Assembly: GCA_947452785.1 (NCBI GenBank)
Contig: CANGDZ010000041.1
Coordinates: 1 to 33,347 of the forward strand
DNA length: 33,347 nucleotides
Source of the DNA: Comamonadaceae bacterium
GTDB lineage: Bacteria; Pseudomonadota; Gammaproteobacteria; Burkholderiales; Burkholderiaceae_C
Direction of reading: 5' to 3'
Shown here: piece by piece, positions 21,088 to 29,667 of the stretch
Layout: every line of letters begins with the position of its first letter
How positions within the stretch are numbered: the first letter of the stretch is position 1
Program-made: the position numbers and the translations under genes
The notes under the pieces: generated by a model
Seen by the model: the letters and a program-made list of their open reading frames with translations, nothing else
What the model was told of the DNA's origin: nothing
The model's database searches: none

Positions 21088-21627
21088 TTAGTGCAGCAGG
21101 CGGTTGGGGTCGGCCGGTTCGTGATTGCCGCCGATCTCGACTTTGAAAAATCCCGTGCCGCAACTGCCTTGCCCTACTTCATGTTCAGTGGCTTCGCGCA
21201 CGGCTTGCACCTTCAGGTGCAAACGCAGGGCAATTCCCGATAAGGGGTGGTTGCCGTCCAGCACCACATGCTCCGGGTAAATCTCGGTGATGGTGTAGAG
21301 CACATTGCGGGGCGCGTCGGGGTTCGTGCCTTCAGGTAAAGCGCTGCCTTCAATCGTCAGGCCTTCTTCGATCTCTGCGGGAAACAAAGCGCGCGGCTCC
21401 AAAAACAGCAAATTTTCATCGAAGTCGCCAAACGCATCTTCAGGCTCCAGGTGCAAATCGACCTTGGCGCCCTGGGCGTGGCCTTGCAAAGCAGCTTCGA
21501 TTTTGGGCAGTAAATCATGGCCGCCCACCAAGAACTCCACAGGCTCGTCGAGCACGTCCAAAGTCTCGCCGAGGGTGTCTTTTAGGGTCCACGTGAGTGC
21601 GACCACGCATTGTTGAGTGATTTCCAT
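21088..21627 (-). CDS. FKBP-type peptidyl-prolyl isomerase (SlyD-like)
   Basis: This 179-residue SlyD/FkpB-type prolyl isomerase has an FKBP fold with an insert-in-flap chaperone region. Diagnostic parts are VEFLVGGHDLLPKIEAALQG, the acidic EPEDAFGDFDENL stretch and VVLDGNHPLSGIALRLHLKV followed by VREAT, closely matching SlyD. The His/Cys-rich nickel tail of E. coli SlyD is absent; only one CG pair (GSCGTG) remains near the C-terminus. ATG at 21627 (MEITQQ) is preceded at 6 nt by GACAAT. The frame is open to 21654, but that would overlap the divergent roxA start. Confidence 0.92.
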   Translation of the reverse strand: MEITQQCVVALTWTLKDTLGETLDVLDEPVEFLVGGHDLLPKIEAALQGHAQGAKVDLHLEPEDAFGDFDENLLFLEPRALFPAEIEEGLTIEGSALPEGTNPDAPRNVLYTITEIYPEHVVLDGNHPLSGIALRLHLKVQAVREATEHEVGQGSCGTGFFKVEIGGNHEPADPNRLLH

Positions 21628-21641
21628 AGGAGAATTGTCGC
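21628..21641. promoter_or_regulatory. 14-bp divergent start region between the SlyD-like gene and roxA
   Basis: Only 14 bp separate two divergent ATGs. Minus strand: GACAAT then TCTCCT then the SlyD-like ATG. Plus strand: AGGAG then about 9 nt then the roxA ATG. The roxA promoter must therefore lie inside the SlyD-like coding region. Confidence 0.45.
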
Positions 21642-22775
21642 ATGGACACATCACAACCTCTCTGCCTGCTGGGTGGGCTTTCGCCCGACCAGTTCATGAA
21701 ACGCCACTGGCACAAAAAGCCTTTGCTGATTCGCCAAGCCATTCCTGGCTTTAGCCCCTTGCTGGACCGCACCGAGTTGCTGGCCCTGGCCGCGCAAGAC
21801 GACGTGGAGTCGCGCATGGTGGTGCGCAAGCCCCAAGGCTGGACGCTCAAACAAGGACCTTTTCCAAGGAAAGCCTTGCCGCCTTTCAAACAACCGGGCT
21901 GGACCATGCTGGTGCAGGGCGTGGACCTGCATGATGAAGCGGTGCACCAACTGGCGCAGCAGTTTCGCTTTGTGCCCGATGCGCGCATGGACGACGTGAT
22001 GATCAGTTACGCCACCGACGGCGGCGGCGTGGGGCCACACTTTGACAGTTATGACGTGTTTTTGCTGCAGGCCCATGGGCAGCGGCGTTGGCGCATTGGC
22101 AGGCAAAAAGACCTGAGCTTGGAAGAGGGCGTGCCCTTGAAAATACTTGCCCATTTCGAGTACGAAGAAGAGTTCGTTTTGAATCCCGGTGACATGCTGT
22201 ACCTGCCGCCGCTGTATGCCCACGACGGCGACGCGGTGGGCGAGTGCATGACCTATTCCATGGGCTTTCGCGCCCCGCGCACCGGTGAGTTGGCGCGCGA
22301 GTTGTTGGCCGGTTTGGCCGAAGAAGCGGTGCAAGCCGTGGGCGATAAGGTGTACCGCGACCCCCGTCAGCCCGCGGTAACGCAAGCCGGAGCGATTCCA
22401 TTGCCTTTGCAGGAGTTTGCCCGGGCCGCCGTGGAAAAAGCGCTACAAGACCCTCAGTTACTCGATTGTTTGCTGGGCGAGTACCTGACCGAGCCCAAAG
22501 CCCAAGTCTGGTTTGAAAGCCAGGCCGAGCGGCAACTGCACTTGCCGCAAGCGGTGGTGCTGGATCGGCGTACCCGGATGATGCACGACGCGCACCATAT
22601 TTTCATCAATGGGGAAAGTTTCAAGGCCGGCGGCCGTGATGCGCAGCTGTTGCGGCGTTTGTCAAACGACCGGCGCTTGGACGCGCGTGCCGTCAGTCAG
22701 TTGTCGACACAGGCGTTGGAACTGCTGGCCGATTGGTGCGATGACGGCTGGATGCACCCCGAAGAGGCGACATAG
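21642..22775 (+). CDS. roxA: Ribosomal oxygenase RoxA/YcfD (JmjC cupin, L16 arginine hydroxylase)
   Basis: This 2-oxoglutarate/Fe(II) oxygenase of the JmjC-like cupin_4 family hydroxylates an arginine of ribosomal protein L16 in E. coli. The 377-residue protein has the characteristic start FMKRHWHKKPLLIRQA and the iron triad H133-x-D135 (GPHFDSYD) and H194 (YAHDG). QAHGQRRWRIG lies between the two, and a helical plus winged-helix C-terminal part follows. ATG at 21642 is preceded by ATAGGAG. It is divergent from the SlyD-like isomerase with starts 14 bp apart. Function is taken from the family. Confidence 0.92.
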   Translation: MDTSQPLCLLGGLSPDQFMKRHWHKKPLLIRQAIPGFSPLLDRTELLALAAQDDVESRMVVRKPQGWTLKQGPFPRKALPPFKQPGWTMLVQGVDLHDEAVHQLAQQFRFVPDARMDDVMISYATDGGGVGPHFDSYDVFLLQAHGQRRWRIGRQKDLSLEEGVPLKILAHFEYEEEFVLNPGDMLYLPPLYAHDGDAVGECMTYSMGFRAPRTGELARELLAGLAEEAVQAVGDKVYRDPRQPAVTQAGAIPLPLQEFARAAVEKALQDPQLLDCLLGEYLTEPKAQVWFESQAERQLHLPQAVVLDRRTRMMHDAHHIFINGESFKAGGRDAQLLRRLSNDRRLDARAVSQLSTQALELLADWCDDGWMHPEEAT

Positions 22776-22830
22776 CATGCAAATGGATTACAAAAAATAA
22801 ACGTGCTCGGAAAAGGGGCGTGAAAACCCC

Positions 22831-22950
22831 TATAATCCAAGGCTGAGATGAAAGAGCTCGAGTGCTTTCGCTCTGTCACTGCTGTTTTGTAAGCACTTTG
22901 CAAGCTGCGTTGACAATTTCCGGAAATTGTTTTTATCCCCCTGTTAAGGA
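22831..22950 (+). promoter_or_regulatory. Promoter, palindrome and leader of the small lipoprotein gene
   Basis: A perfect TATAAT (22831-22836) follows a GGGG/CCCC inverted pair. Transcripts from it would have a leader of about 115 nt with AGTGCTT/AAGCACT (22861-22867 with 22891-22897). A second candidate is TTGACA (22910-22915) with TTTATC about 16 nt downstream. An 18-bp perfect palindrome ACAATTTCCGGAAATTGT (22913-22930) overlaps that -35 and spacer, the right place for an operator. The RBS is AAGGA (22946-22950), 8 nt before the ATG. Confidence 0.5.
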
Positions 22951-22958
22951 AAATTATC

Positions 22959-23165
22959 ATGAACAAGTCTCTCGTTTTGGCCGCCATCATCGCTGCTGCT
23001 GCTTTGGCCGCTTGCGGTAAAAAAGAAGAAGCCGCTGCTCCAGCCGCACCAGCTCCAGCTGCTGCTCCAGCTGCTGAAGCTCCAGCTGCTCCAGCCGCTC
23101 CTGCTGCTGATGCCAAGCCAGCTGACGCTGCTGCTCCAGCCGCTCCTGCTGCTGACAAGAAGTAA
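22959..23165 (+). CDS. Small Ala/Pro-rich lipoprotein
   Basis: This 68-residue protein has a lipoprotein signal peptide: MNKS, a hydrophobic core and the lipobox LAAC with the acylated Cys at residue 19. After GKKEE the mature part is low complexity, almost only Ala and Pro with a few Glu, Asp and Lys, ending ADKK. Such a chain is probably extended and may act as an envelope spacer, but no function is known. Codon use differs from the neighbours: Ala is mostly GCT and Pro mostly CCA, whereas most genes here favour GCC/GCG. Together with a strong RBS and terminator this suggests high expression. Repetitive GCTCCAGCT units could allow length variation. Confidence 0.85.
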   Translation: MNKSLVLAAIIAAAALAACGKKEEAAAPAAPAPAAAPAAEAPAAPAAPAADAKPADAAAPAAPAADKK

Positions 23166-23180
23166 TTCTTGAATCTGATA

Positions 23181-23237
23181 GCAGTTTGATTCGTTTCAAA
23201 CTGCCATCAAAAAAACCCGCTTTGGCGGGTTTTTTTT
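23181..23237 (+). terminator. Hairpin plus intrinsic terminator after the lipoprotein gene
   Basis: A first hairpin GCAGTTTGA/TCAAACTGC (23181-23189 with 23196-23204) is followed by AAAAAACCCGC-TTTG-GCGGGTTTTTTTT (23209-23237), a textbook rho-independent terminator. Flanking A and T tracts mean it can also stop the convergent bamC transcript. Confidence 0.9.
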
Positions 23238-23297
23238 CGACCTCAGGGATTGCAAGACAGGCGCTGGGCCCTGTTCAGACCCGCCCTTGTCTCTACC

Positions 23298-24404
23298 TTA
23301 CTTCAGTTCGCTGGCAATCAGCTTGAGGATTTTCTCGGCGTTGTCGGACGTGTCGGCCACGCCCTCGGCCGTCAACACTGAGATGCGGGCGGTGCCGGCG
23401 GCGGTCGTCAGCGTCACGCGGTATTTGATCGGCGCTGGCGTCGCAGTTTCTTTGCTGAACAGCTTGCTAAAGAAGCCCGGCTCCTTGCCGTTGCTCCCTG
23501 CGGGGACATAACGCACAAAGTAAACCCCTTTGCTGCGGTCACGGTCTTCGACGGTGAAGCTGGTGCGGTCCAGTGCCACGCCCAGACGTCGCCAAGCACG
23601 ATCGAAATCGTCTTGGATTTCAATGACGGGCAAGTTGTTCACCTTGACCAAAAAGCTTGATGCGGCTGCAACGTTCGGTGCTTCTTTGCTCCCGACGGCT
23701 GCCGTTTGTGGGGTGCTGACGCCGCCAATTTTGAGCATCAAACGGCGCATGAATTCGATTTCCAACTCGGGGTCGGCGGGCCGAGGCTGCCACATGGTTT
23801 GGTCTTTGCGCTCGTTTGAATAAACTTCCACCATGCCGCGGTGGGTAATGTAGACCTCTACGCCACCCTGTGCATTGCGTTCCACACGCGTGCGAAAACG
23901 GTCGCGCTCACCGGTGGAATACAGGCCCTCGAACACACGGCCAATGGTCTTGCGAATGAAATCTTGCGGGATCTTGGCGCGGTTCTCTGCCCAGTCGGTT
24001 TCCATGATGCCCAAGTCCGCTTGCTCGGTGCTCAGGTTGAAACCATTCTCTTTCCAAAAGTCCTGCAGCGTGATCCAGACCTTGTCGGCGGGCTGATTCA
24101 CCACCACCCAGCGTTGGCTGCCAGAGCGCTCCATGCGGGCGTCACCCACGCTGGCGCTGGCGGTGCCATTGTCTGCGGCCTTGGCCGCAGCGCTTTGAAA
24201 GCCGGAGGCCGTTGCCGAGTTGCTTTCCAGGATGTAGCGAGAATCCTTGCGCAGCTGCGTCAGGTCGGGCGGGATCTCCAAGGTGGAGGCTTTGCTGGCG
24301 CTTTTGTAGTTGACCTTGTCTTCCTCCAAGGCGGAACAAGCGGCCAGTGCGATGACCATGGCCAACACAGTGACTTGACGGGCGGAATGGGTAAAACGAT
24401 TCAC
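23298..24404 (-). CDS. bamC: Outer membrane assembly lipoprotein BamC
   Basis: BamC is a lipoprotein partner of the BAM complex that inserts beta-barrel proteins in the outer membrane. The signal peptide ends in the lipobox LAAC with C23. The following segment VNYKSASKASTLEIPPDLTQL is the conserved N-terminal region that binds BamD. Two helix-grip domains follow (about 100-200 and 250-365). The 368-residue protein starts with GTG at 24404, preceded by AGGAA at about 8 nt. It lies 55 nt downstream of dapA in the same direction, the classical dapA-bamC order. Confidence 0.93.
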   Translation of the reverse strand: MNRFTHSARQVTVLAMVIALAACSALEEDKVNYKSASKASTLEIPPDLTQLRKDSRYILESNSATASGFQSAAAKAADNGTASASVGDARMERSGSQRWVVVNQPADKVWITLQDFWKENGFNLSTEQADLGIMETDWAENRAKIPQDFIRKTIGRVFEGLYSTGERDRFRTRVERNAQGGVEVYITHRGMVEVYSNERKDQTMWQPRPADPELEIEFMRRLMLKIGGVSTPQTAAVGSKEAPNVAAASSFLVKVNNLPVIEIQDDFDRAWRRLGVALDRTSFTVEDRDRSKGVYFVRYVPAGSNGKEPGFFSKLFSKETATPAPIKYRVTLTTAAGTARISVLTAEGVADTSDNAEKILKLIASELK

Positions 24405-24459
24405 GTGTAATTTCCTGAAGAAGGAGCAGGGAGTGCGTAGGGAGGGCGGCCTAGGCCTG

Positions 24460-25356
24460 TTAAATCAGACCGCTGTCGCGCAAGGCGGCTTCGACCACGG
24501 GCTCAAATTGCGAGGACATCGGGGTCAGCGGCAAACGCATGGTGCCGCTGCACAAGCCCATGCGCTGCATGGCCCATTTCAGCGGGATGGGGTTGGCTTC
24601 GACGAACAAATTCTTGTGCACCGGCATCAATTTGAATTGGATCGCCATCGCCGTTTGAATATCGCCCGCCAAAGCGGCCACGCACAGCTCGTGCATCAAG
24701 CGCGGCGCAATGTTGGCGGTGACGCTGATATTGCCCGAACCGCCGCACAGCATGGTGGCCACGGCGGTCGGATCATCGCCCGAGTACACGGCGAAACCTT
24801 CATGCACGTCGCGGATCAGCCACTGTGCGCGTTCCAGGTTGCCGGTGGCTTCTTTGATGCCGACGATGCCGGGCACTTTGGACAGGCGAATCACGGTGTC
24901 GTGCTGCATATCGGCCACGGTGCGGCCGGGCACGTTGTACAAAATGATAGGAAAGCCCGGCACGGCTTCGGCAATCGCCTTGAAGTGCTGGTACAGGCCT
25001 TCTTGGGTCGGGCGATTGTAGTAGGGCACCACCTGGAGTTGGCAGTCTGCGCCCACGCTTTGGGCGAATTTGGCCAGTTCAATGGCTTCGGCGGTGGAGT
25101 TGGCGCCGCAACCGGCCATGATGGGAATACGCTTGTTCGCCTGCTCGACCGCGACACGAATGATTTCGCGGTGTTCTTCGACGTTGACCGTAGGCGACTC
25201 GCCGGTGGTGCCGACCACGCACAGGCAGTCGGTACCTTCGGCAATGTGCCAATCAATCAGTTTGCGCAAAGTGGGGTAATCCACACTGCCGTCGGCGAGC
25301 ATAGGGGTTGCCAGTGCGGGAATGCTGCCTTTGATGGGCGTGAATGAGGTCGTCAT
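24460..25356 (-). CDS. dapA: 4-hydroxy-tetrahydrodipicolinate synthase
   Basis: DapA condenses pyruvate and aspartate semialdehyde in the lysine/diaminopimelate pathway. The 298-residue TIM-barrel protein shows GTTGESPT (residues 49-56), YYNRPTQEG, catalytic tyrosine in LYNVPGRT (Y140) and Schiff-base lysine K168 in VGIKEATG. The frame is open upstream to 25485, but ATG at 25356 ([11 protein letters not shown]) gives the correct family start. A TAGAAT -10 candidate is about 28 nt upstream of the ATG (25390-25385). bamC follows. It precedes the cell-envelope gene bamC, linking murein precursor and outer-membrane assembly. Confidence 0.96.
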   Translation of the reverse strand: MTTSFTPIKGSIPALATPMLADGSVDYPTLRKLIDWHIAEGTDCLCVVGTTGESPTVNVEEHREIIRVAVEQANKRIPIMAGCGANSTAEAIELAKFAQSVGADCQLQVVPYYNRPTQEGLYQHFKAIAEAVPGFPIILYNVPGRTVADMQHDTVIRLSKVPGIVGIKEATGNLERAQWLIRDVHEGFAVYSGDDPTAVATMLCGGSGNISVTANIAPRLMHELCVAALAGDIQTAMAIQFKLMPVHKNLFVEANPIPLKWAMQRMGLCSGTMRLPLTPMSSQFEPVVEAALRDSGLI

Positions 25357-25432
25357 GGCCGTGTGTTTTTGCAGGTAAAAGAGCATTCTAACGACTGGCG
25401 TCGCAGCGCCGTTGAACGGAACCTGACAGGCC

Positions 25433-25981
25433 TCACAAGGGGTAGGGGGTGAGCGAAGCCCGGGGCGCTTCGCGAACCGCCACAATGCGTTGAATAAAGC
25501 GCGCAGGGTCGTCTAAATAACCGTCTTCATAGGCCACCACACGCAGCCCCTGGCATACGCGCAGCAGCTCGCCGGGTTGCAGTAAAAAGTCGGCACGAGA
25601 CGGTTTGCCCACCGTTTCGTTGCCTGCCGCAAAGGTTTCGTACAGCAAGACCCCGCCGGGCGCCAAGCTTGCCAGCAGGGTGGGCAGCAGCGCGCGCCAC
25701 AGGTAATGCGTGACCACCACAGCGTCAAAGGTCAAATCGGGAAAAGGCCAAGGGCCGTTTTCAATGTCGGCCAACAAGGCATGGCCCCAGGGGCGTGCGG
25801 CTTCAATGGCCTGCGGCAAGCGGTCCACGCCGGTGACGGCATGGCCGCGCTCGGCAAAAAACTGCATATGCCTGCCTGCGCCGCAGGCCACGTCGAGCAC
25901 CGTGCCTTGGGGCGCAACTAGGTGCGCCCATTTTTGAATCCAGAGCGAGGGCGGCTCGGTGCCGTGAAGTGGGTTTTGCAT
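25433..25981 (-). CDS. Class I SAM-dependent methyltransferase
   Basis: This 182-residue Rossmann-fold methyltransferase has motif [14 protein letters not shown] (residues 27-39) and the acidic VTGVDRL end of strand 2. [11 protein letters not shown] corresponds to motif IV, and [17 protein letters not shown] is followed by [16 protein letters not shown]. The last part is typical of a small Burkholderiales and Pseudomonas methyltransferase family related to TehB. The substrate is unknown; no tellurite genes are nearby. The ATG at 25981 has no strong Shine-Dalgarno. It lies 76 nt upstream of dapA in the same direction. Confidence 0.88.
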   Translation of the reverse strand: MQNPLHGTEPPSLWIQKWAHLVAPQGTVLDVACGAGRHMQFFAERGHAVTGVDRLPQAIEAARPWGHALLADIENGPWPFPDLTFDAVVVTHYLWRALLPTLLASLAPGGVLLYETFAAGNETVGKPSRADFLLQPGELLRVCQGLRVVAYEDGYLDDPARFIQRIVAVREAPRASLTPYPL

Positions 25982-26028
25982 GGTGTGATGGAAATAAAAG
26001 GGATGGAGGTCAGATCAGCGGGTATCGT

Positions 26029-26841
26029 TCAGCGGGGTTTGACCTCGTCTTTGAGCGCCGCCATGGCCATTTTCTCGACCAGACCGGGGGCCAGCAGTTT
26101 CAAAAAGCGCCCGATCTTGCCTTGGGCGGACATAACGACCTCACGCTCGCGCCGGGTCATGCCTTGCACAATCAGAGCTGCGCATTCTGCGACGCTCATG
26201 GCTTTGTCTTCTCTCAAGCCGCTGGAGCCGGCGGGCTGGCCTTGGGCGTTCAGGCCGCGGTAGCGGATTTGGGTGGCCACCACGCCGGGGTAGGCGGTCG
26301 TCACGCTGACGCCGCTGCCGTGGAGTTCGGCGCGAAGCGCTTCAAAAAAACCGGTCATGGCAAATTTGCTGGCGCTGTAGGCGGTGCGACCCGGCACCCC
26401 CACCAAACCGGCCAGCGACGAGACCGCGACCAAGCGCCCCCGCGTGGCTTTCAGGTGGGGCAGGGCCGCGTGGGTGCACCACACGCTGCCCCACAGGTTG
26501 ACGCGCATCAGGTCTTCGTACCACCCCAGGTCTTCGGTTCTGACATCGGCAAACAGCGCTTGGGCTGACACACCGGCGTTGTTGATCAAGGCGTCCAGCT
26601 GGCCAAACTGCGCCAGCGTGGTGGCGACCAGCTGCTGGCATTGCGCGGACACCGTCACATCGGTCGGCACCACCAGGGTCGTCGCGCCCAGTGTTTGACA
26701 TTGGACAGCCACCGCGTCCAGCGCCTGCACATTGCGCGCCGCCAACACCAGTCGCAGGTCTGGGCCATGCTGGCGGGCCAGTTGCCGCGCTATTTCGGCG
26801 CCAATGCCGTCAGAGGCGCCGGTGATGAGGATGACTTGCAT
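26029..26841 (-). CDS. SDR-family oxidoreductase
   Basis: This 270-residue short-chain dehydrogenase/reductase of the classical type has the NAD(P)-binding motif TGASDGIG (residues 7-14) and NNAG at 87-90. The catalytic triad is Ser at about 141-142 (VSSLAG), Y155 and K159 (YSASK). R36 after strand 2 (LAARN) favours NADP. The C-terminal part GMTRREREVV and FLKLLAPGLVEK resembles membrane-associated SDR of the DltE/YqjQ kind. The frame stays open upstream to 26943, but MQVILITGAS at 26841 is the natural start. Substrate unknown. Divergent from parE, 181 bp away. Confidence 0.9.
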   Translation of the reverse strand: MQVILITGASDGIGAEIARQLARQHGPDLRLVLAARNVQALDAVAVQCQTLGATTLVVPTDVTVSAQCQQLVATTLAQFGQLDALINNAGVSAQALFADVRTEDLGWYEDLMRVNLWGSVWCTHAALPHLKATRGRLVAVSSLAGLVGVPGRTAYSASKFAMTGFFEALRAELHGSGVSVTTAYPGVVATQIRYRGLNAQGQPAGSSGLREDKAMSVAECAALIVQGMTRREREVVMSAQGKIGRFLKLLAPGLVEKMAMAALKDEVKPR

Positions 26842-27008
26842 GAAACGCTCGCTTGAAGGGGCTGAATGAGAAGGGCAGTTTAAGCGCCGCGAGGACAAGC
26901 CGGACTTGCCGGGGTGATCGCCCAAGGCGCCAAGGCAAAACACCCAGGAAAAATGTCAATGGAAAGCGATAACTGTAATTGCATCCAGTACTTGTCTGCG
27001 CTTCCCAC

Positions 27009-27022
27009 TACAATCGGCGTCC
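27009..27022 (+). promoter_or_regulatory. -10 element just before parE
   Basis: TACAAT (27009-27014) followed by CGGCGTCC precedes the parE ATG by 8 nt. No Shine-Dalgarno motif is present and no convincing -35 was found. The core CTACAATCGGCG is identical at the queG start, which supports a shared promoter type. Confidence 0.5.
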
Positions 27023-29005
27023 ATGGCTACCCAAACAACTGTCAAAACCTCCCCCGAATATTCCGAAGGCTCCATTCGAGTCCTCAAAGGCTTGGAGCCG
27101 GTCAAGCAACGGCCGGGCATGTACACCCGAACCGACAACCCCCTGCACATCATCCAAGAAGTGCTGGACAACGCCGCTGACGAGGCGCTTGCTGGGTACG
27201 GCAAAAAGATCAAAGTCATCTTGCACATGGATGGCTCGGTCAGTATCGAGGACGACGGCCGGGGTATCCCGATTGGCCTGCACCCCGAAGAAAACGCCCC
27301 CGTGATTGAGTTGGTCTTCACCCGCCTGCACGCGGGGGGCAAGTTCGATAAAGGCAAGGGCGGCGCCTACAGCTTCTCTGGCGGCCTGCACGGCGTAGGT
27401 GTGAGCGTGACCAACGCCCTTTCCAAACGTCTGGAAGTCACCAGCTACCGCGATGGCAAAGTGGCCACCTTGGTGTTCTCGGGCGGCGATGTGACGGAGC
27501 CGCTCGTGGCCCGCGCCGCAGGTGAGGGTGATCGCAAGCAGGGCACCACCGTGCGCGCTTGGCCCGATGCCAAATACTTTGAGTCCAGCGCCCTGCCCAT
27601 GAACGAGTTGACGCATTTGCTGCGCAGCAAGGCCGTGCTGATGCCCGGCGTGTCGGTGACCTTGGTGAACGAGAAAACCAAAGAAACCCAGCAGTGGCAA
27701 TACAAAGGCGGGCTGCGTGACTACCTCATGCAAACCCTGCACGGCGAACCCGTGATCCCCCTGTTTGAAGGCGAAGGCTTTGCCGACGCCAACCATGACA
27801 GCTTTGCCGAAGGCGAGGGCGCATCGTGGGCCGTGGCCTTTACCGAAGACGGCGCGCCGGTGCGCGAGAGCTACGTCAACCTGATCCCCACCAGCGCGGG
27901 TGGCACGCACGACAGTGGTTTGCGCGACGGCTTGTTCACTGCCGTGAAAAGCTTCATTGAGCTGCATGGTTTGCTGCCCAAAGGCGTCAAGCTCATGCCC
28001 GAAGACGTGTTTGCGCGTGCCAGTTATGTGCTGTCTGCCAAGGTGCTGGACCCGCAGTTTCAGGGCCAGATCAAAGAGCGTTTGAACTCGCGTGATGCGG
28101 TGCGCTTGGTGTCCAGCTTTGTGCGCCCCACGTTGGAGCTGTGGCTGAACCAGCATGTGGACTACGGTAAAAAGCTGGCCGAACTGGCCATCAAGGCCGC
28201 GCAAACCCGCCAAAAAGCGGGCCAAAAAGTGGAAAAGCGCAAGAGCTCCGGCGTGGCGGTGCTGCCCGGCAAGCTGACCGATTGTGAGAGCAAAGACATC
28301 TTGCACAACGAGGTGTTTTTGGTGGAGGGCGACTCGGCCGGCGGCAGCGCCAAAATGGGCCGCAACAAAGAATGCCAGGCGGTGTTACCCCTGCGCGGCA
28401 AGGTACTCAATACCTGGGAAGTGGATCGCGACCGCTTGTTTGCCAACAACGAAATTCACGACATTTCGGTGGCCATTGGCTTGGACCCGCACGGCCCCAA
28501 TGACAACCCCGACATGAGCGGCCTGCGCTACGGCAAGGTCTGTATCCTGTCAGATGCGGACGTGGACGGCTCGCACATTCAGGTGCTGTTGTTGACCTTG
28601 TTTTTCCGTCACTTCCCCAAGCTGATTGAAACCGGGCATTTGTTTGTGGCGCGGCCCCCGCTGTACCGGGTCGATGCACCCGCACGTGGCAAAAAACCGG
28701 CCTCCAAGGCCTATGCCTTGGACGAAGGCGAGCTGACCGCCATTTTGGACAAGCTGCGCAAGGACGGTGTGAAAGAAGGTGGCTGGAGCATCAGCCGCTT
28801 CAAAGGCCTGGGCGAGATGAGCGCCGAGCAGTTGTGGGACACCACGCTGAACCCCGACACGCGGCGCTTGCTGCCCATCGAGCTGGGCCCGCTGGACAAT
28901 GCGGAAACCGAAAACCTGATGATGCAGCTGATGGGCAAAGGCGAAGCCGCCGCCCGCCGCGATCTGATGGAGCTGCATGGCGACAGCATCGAGATCGATG
29001 TCTGA
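27023..29005 (+). CDS. parE: DNA topoisomerase IV subunit B
   Basis: ParE is the ATPase/TOPRIM subunit of topoisomerase IV, which decatenates daughter chromosomes. The 660-residue protein has the GHKL ATPase with VLDNAADEALAGYG and DDGRGIP, then GGLHGVGVSVTNAL. The TOPRIM motifs LVEGDSAGGSAKMGRN and SDADVDGSHI follow, and the C-terminal signature is RFKGLGEMSAEQLWDTT. The YTRTDNPLHI segment near the start and the short size separate it from GyrB. ATG at 27023 lies 8 nt after TACAAT. parC, its partner, is 1.7 kb downstream with an accessory cassette in between. Confidence 0.97.
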   Translation: MATQTTVKTSPEYSEGSIRVLKGLEPVKQRPGMYTRTDNPLHIIQEVLDNAADEALAGYGKKIKVILHMDGSVSIEDDGRGIPIGLHPEENAPVIELVFTRLHAGGKFDKGKGGAYSFSGGLHGVGVSVTNALSKRLEVTSYRDGKVATLVFSGGDVTEPLVARAAGEGDRKQGTTVRAWPDAKYFESSALPMNELTHLLRSKAVLMPGVSVTLVNEKTKETQQWQYKGGLRDYLMQTLHGEPVIPLFEGEGFADANHDSFAEGEGASWAVAFTEDGAPVRESYVNLIPTSAGGTHDSGLRDGLFTAVKSFIELHGLLPKGVKLMPEDVFARASYVLSAKVLDPQFQGQIKERLNSRDAVRLVSSFVRPTLELWLNQHVDYGKKLAELAIKAAQTRQKAGQKVEKRKSSGVAVLPGKLTDCESKDILHNEVFLVEGDSAGGSAKMGRNKECQAVLPLRGKVLNTWEVDRDRLFANNEIHDISVAIGLDPHGPNDNPDMSGLRYGKVCILSDADVDGSHIQVLLLTLFFRHFPKLIETGHLFVARPPLYRVDAPARGKKPASKAYALDEGELTAILDKLRKDGVKEGGWSISRFKGLGEMSAEQLWDTTLNPDTRRLLPIELGPLDNAETENLMMQLMGKGEAAARRDLMELHGDSIEIDV

Positions 29006-29030
29006 TGTCAACAGTTATGACTGAGGTGCC

Positions 29031-29624
29031 ATGACTACCGCTTTCCAGTTGCGCATTGAATTGCGTGATTTCAAACCCGCCATTTACCGTGACGTACTGG
29101 TCGACCCGGCCATACCCTTGCCCAAGCTGCACCAACTTATTCAGGCTGCCATGGGCTGGGAGGATGAGCATCTGCACGGTTTTGCGCTGCCCCTGAAAAA
29201 CGAGCGCTATTACAGCGTGCCAGCCATCCGCCGCTTTGAAAAACCCAATGCAGTCAATTGGGGAGAACCGGCTTACAACGAAGCGCGTTTTAAGCTTCAA
29301 GATGTGATGACCGCACCCAAAGACAAGTTGCTTTATTTGTATGACTTTGGTGACGATTGGGAGCACGTCCTCACGTTCAAGGCGGTGGTGGACACCGAAC
29401 TGGCTCTGCCGTATTTGCTTAAAGCGCAACAAGGTTGCCCGCCCGAGGACTGTGGCGGCCCAGCTGGTGCCGAATACTGGGCCAGTGTTTGGTACGACAC
29501 ATCACACCCCGAACGCGAAATTGCCTTGCAAATGTTTGGTGAACACGAGCCGGGTTGGCTGGACTTCGAAGCATTGCAAAAAGCGGTGACCAAGTTGCAA
29601 CCCAAATTGCGCCGAGTCAAATGA
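29031..29624 (+). CDS. Plasmid pRiA4b ORF-3 family protein
   Basis: This 197-residue protein belongs to the pRiA4b ORF-3-like family, first noted on an Agrobacterium plasmid and often found beside mobile elements. Recognisable features are FQLRIELRDFKPAIYRDVLV at the start, LHQLIQAAMGWEDEHLHGF, the signature LYDFGDDWEHVLTF and CPPEDCGGPAG. The end of the family domain contains AEYWASVW. The fold is predicted alpha/beta; no enzymatic activity is established to my knowledge. ATG at 29031 follows parE by 25 nt without an evident promoter, so it is probably read from the parE transcript. A 12-bp palindrome GAGTGCGCACTC (29623-29634) overlaps its end. Confidence 0.9.
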   Translation: MTTAFQLRIELRDFKPAIYRDVLVDPAIPLPKLHQLIQAAMGWEDEHLHGFALPLKNERYYSVPAIRRFEKPNAVNWGEPAYNEARFKLQDVMTAPKDKLLYLYDFGDDWEHVLTFKAVVDTELALPYLLKAQQGCPPEDCGGPAGAEYWASVWYDTSHPEREIALQMFGEHEPGWLDFEALQKAVTKLQPKLRRVK

Positions 29625-29667
29625 GTGCGCACTCTCACCCAGACACACCGTCAGTACGGAAAATCAC

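Noticed and set aside
22697..23158. Minus-strand Ala/Gly-rich frame opposite the lipoprotein
   Set aside because: Simple complement of the GCT/CCA repeats; the plus strand has signal peptide, RBS and terminator.
23030..23160. Repeats in the lipoprotein gene as a CRISPR-like array
   Set aside because: Units are short, irregular, in frame and without spacers; they are Ala/Pro codon repeats.
27008..28306. 432-codon minus-strand open frame opposite parE
   Set aside because: His/Gly/Gln-rich shadow of a highly conserved gene.
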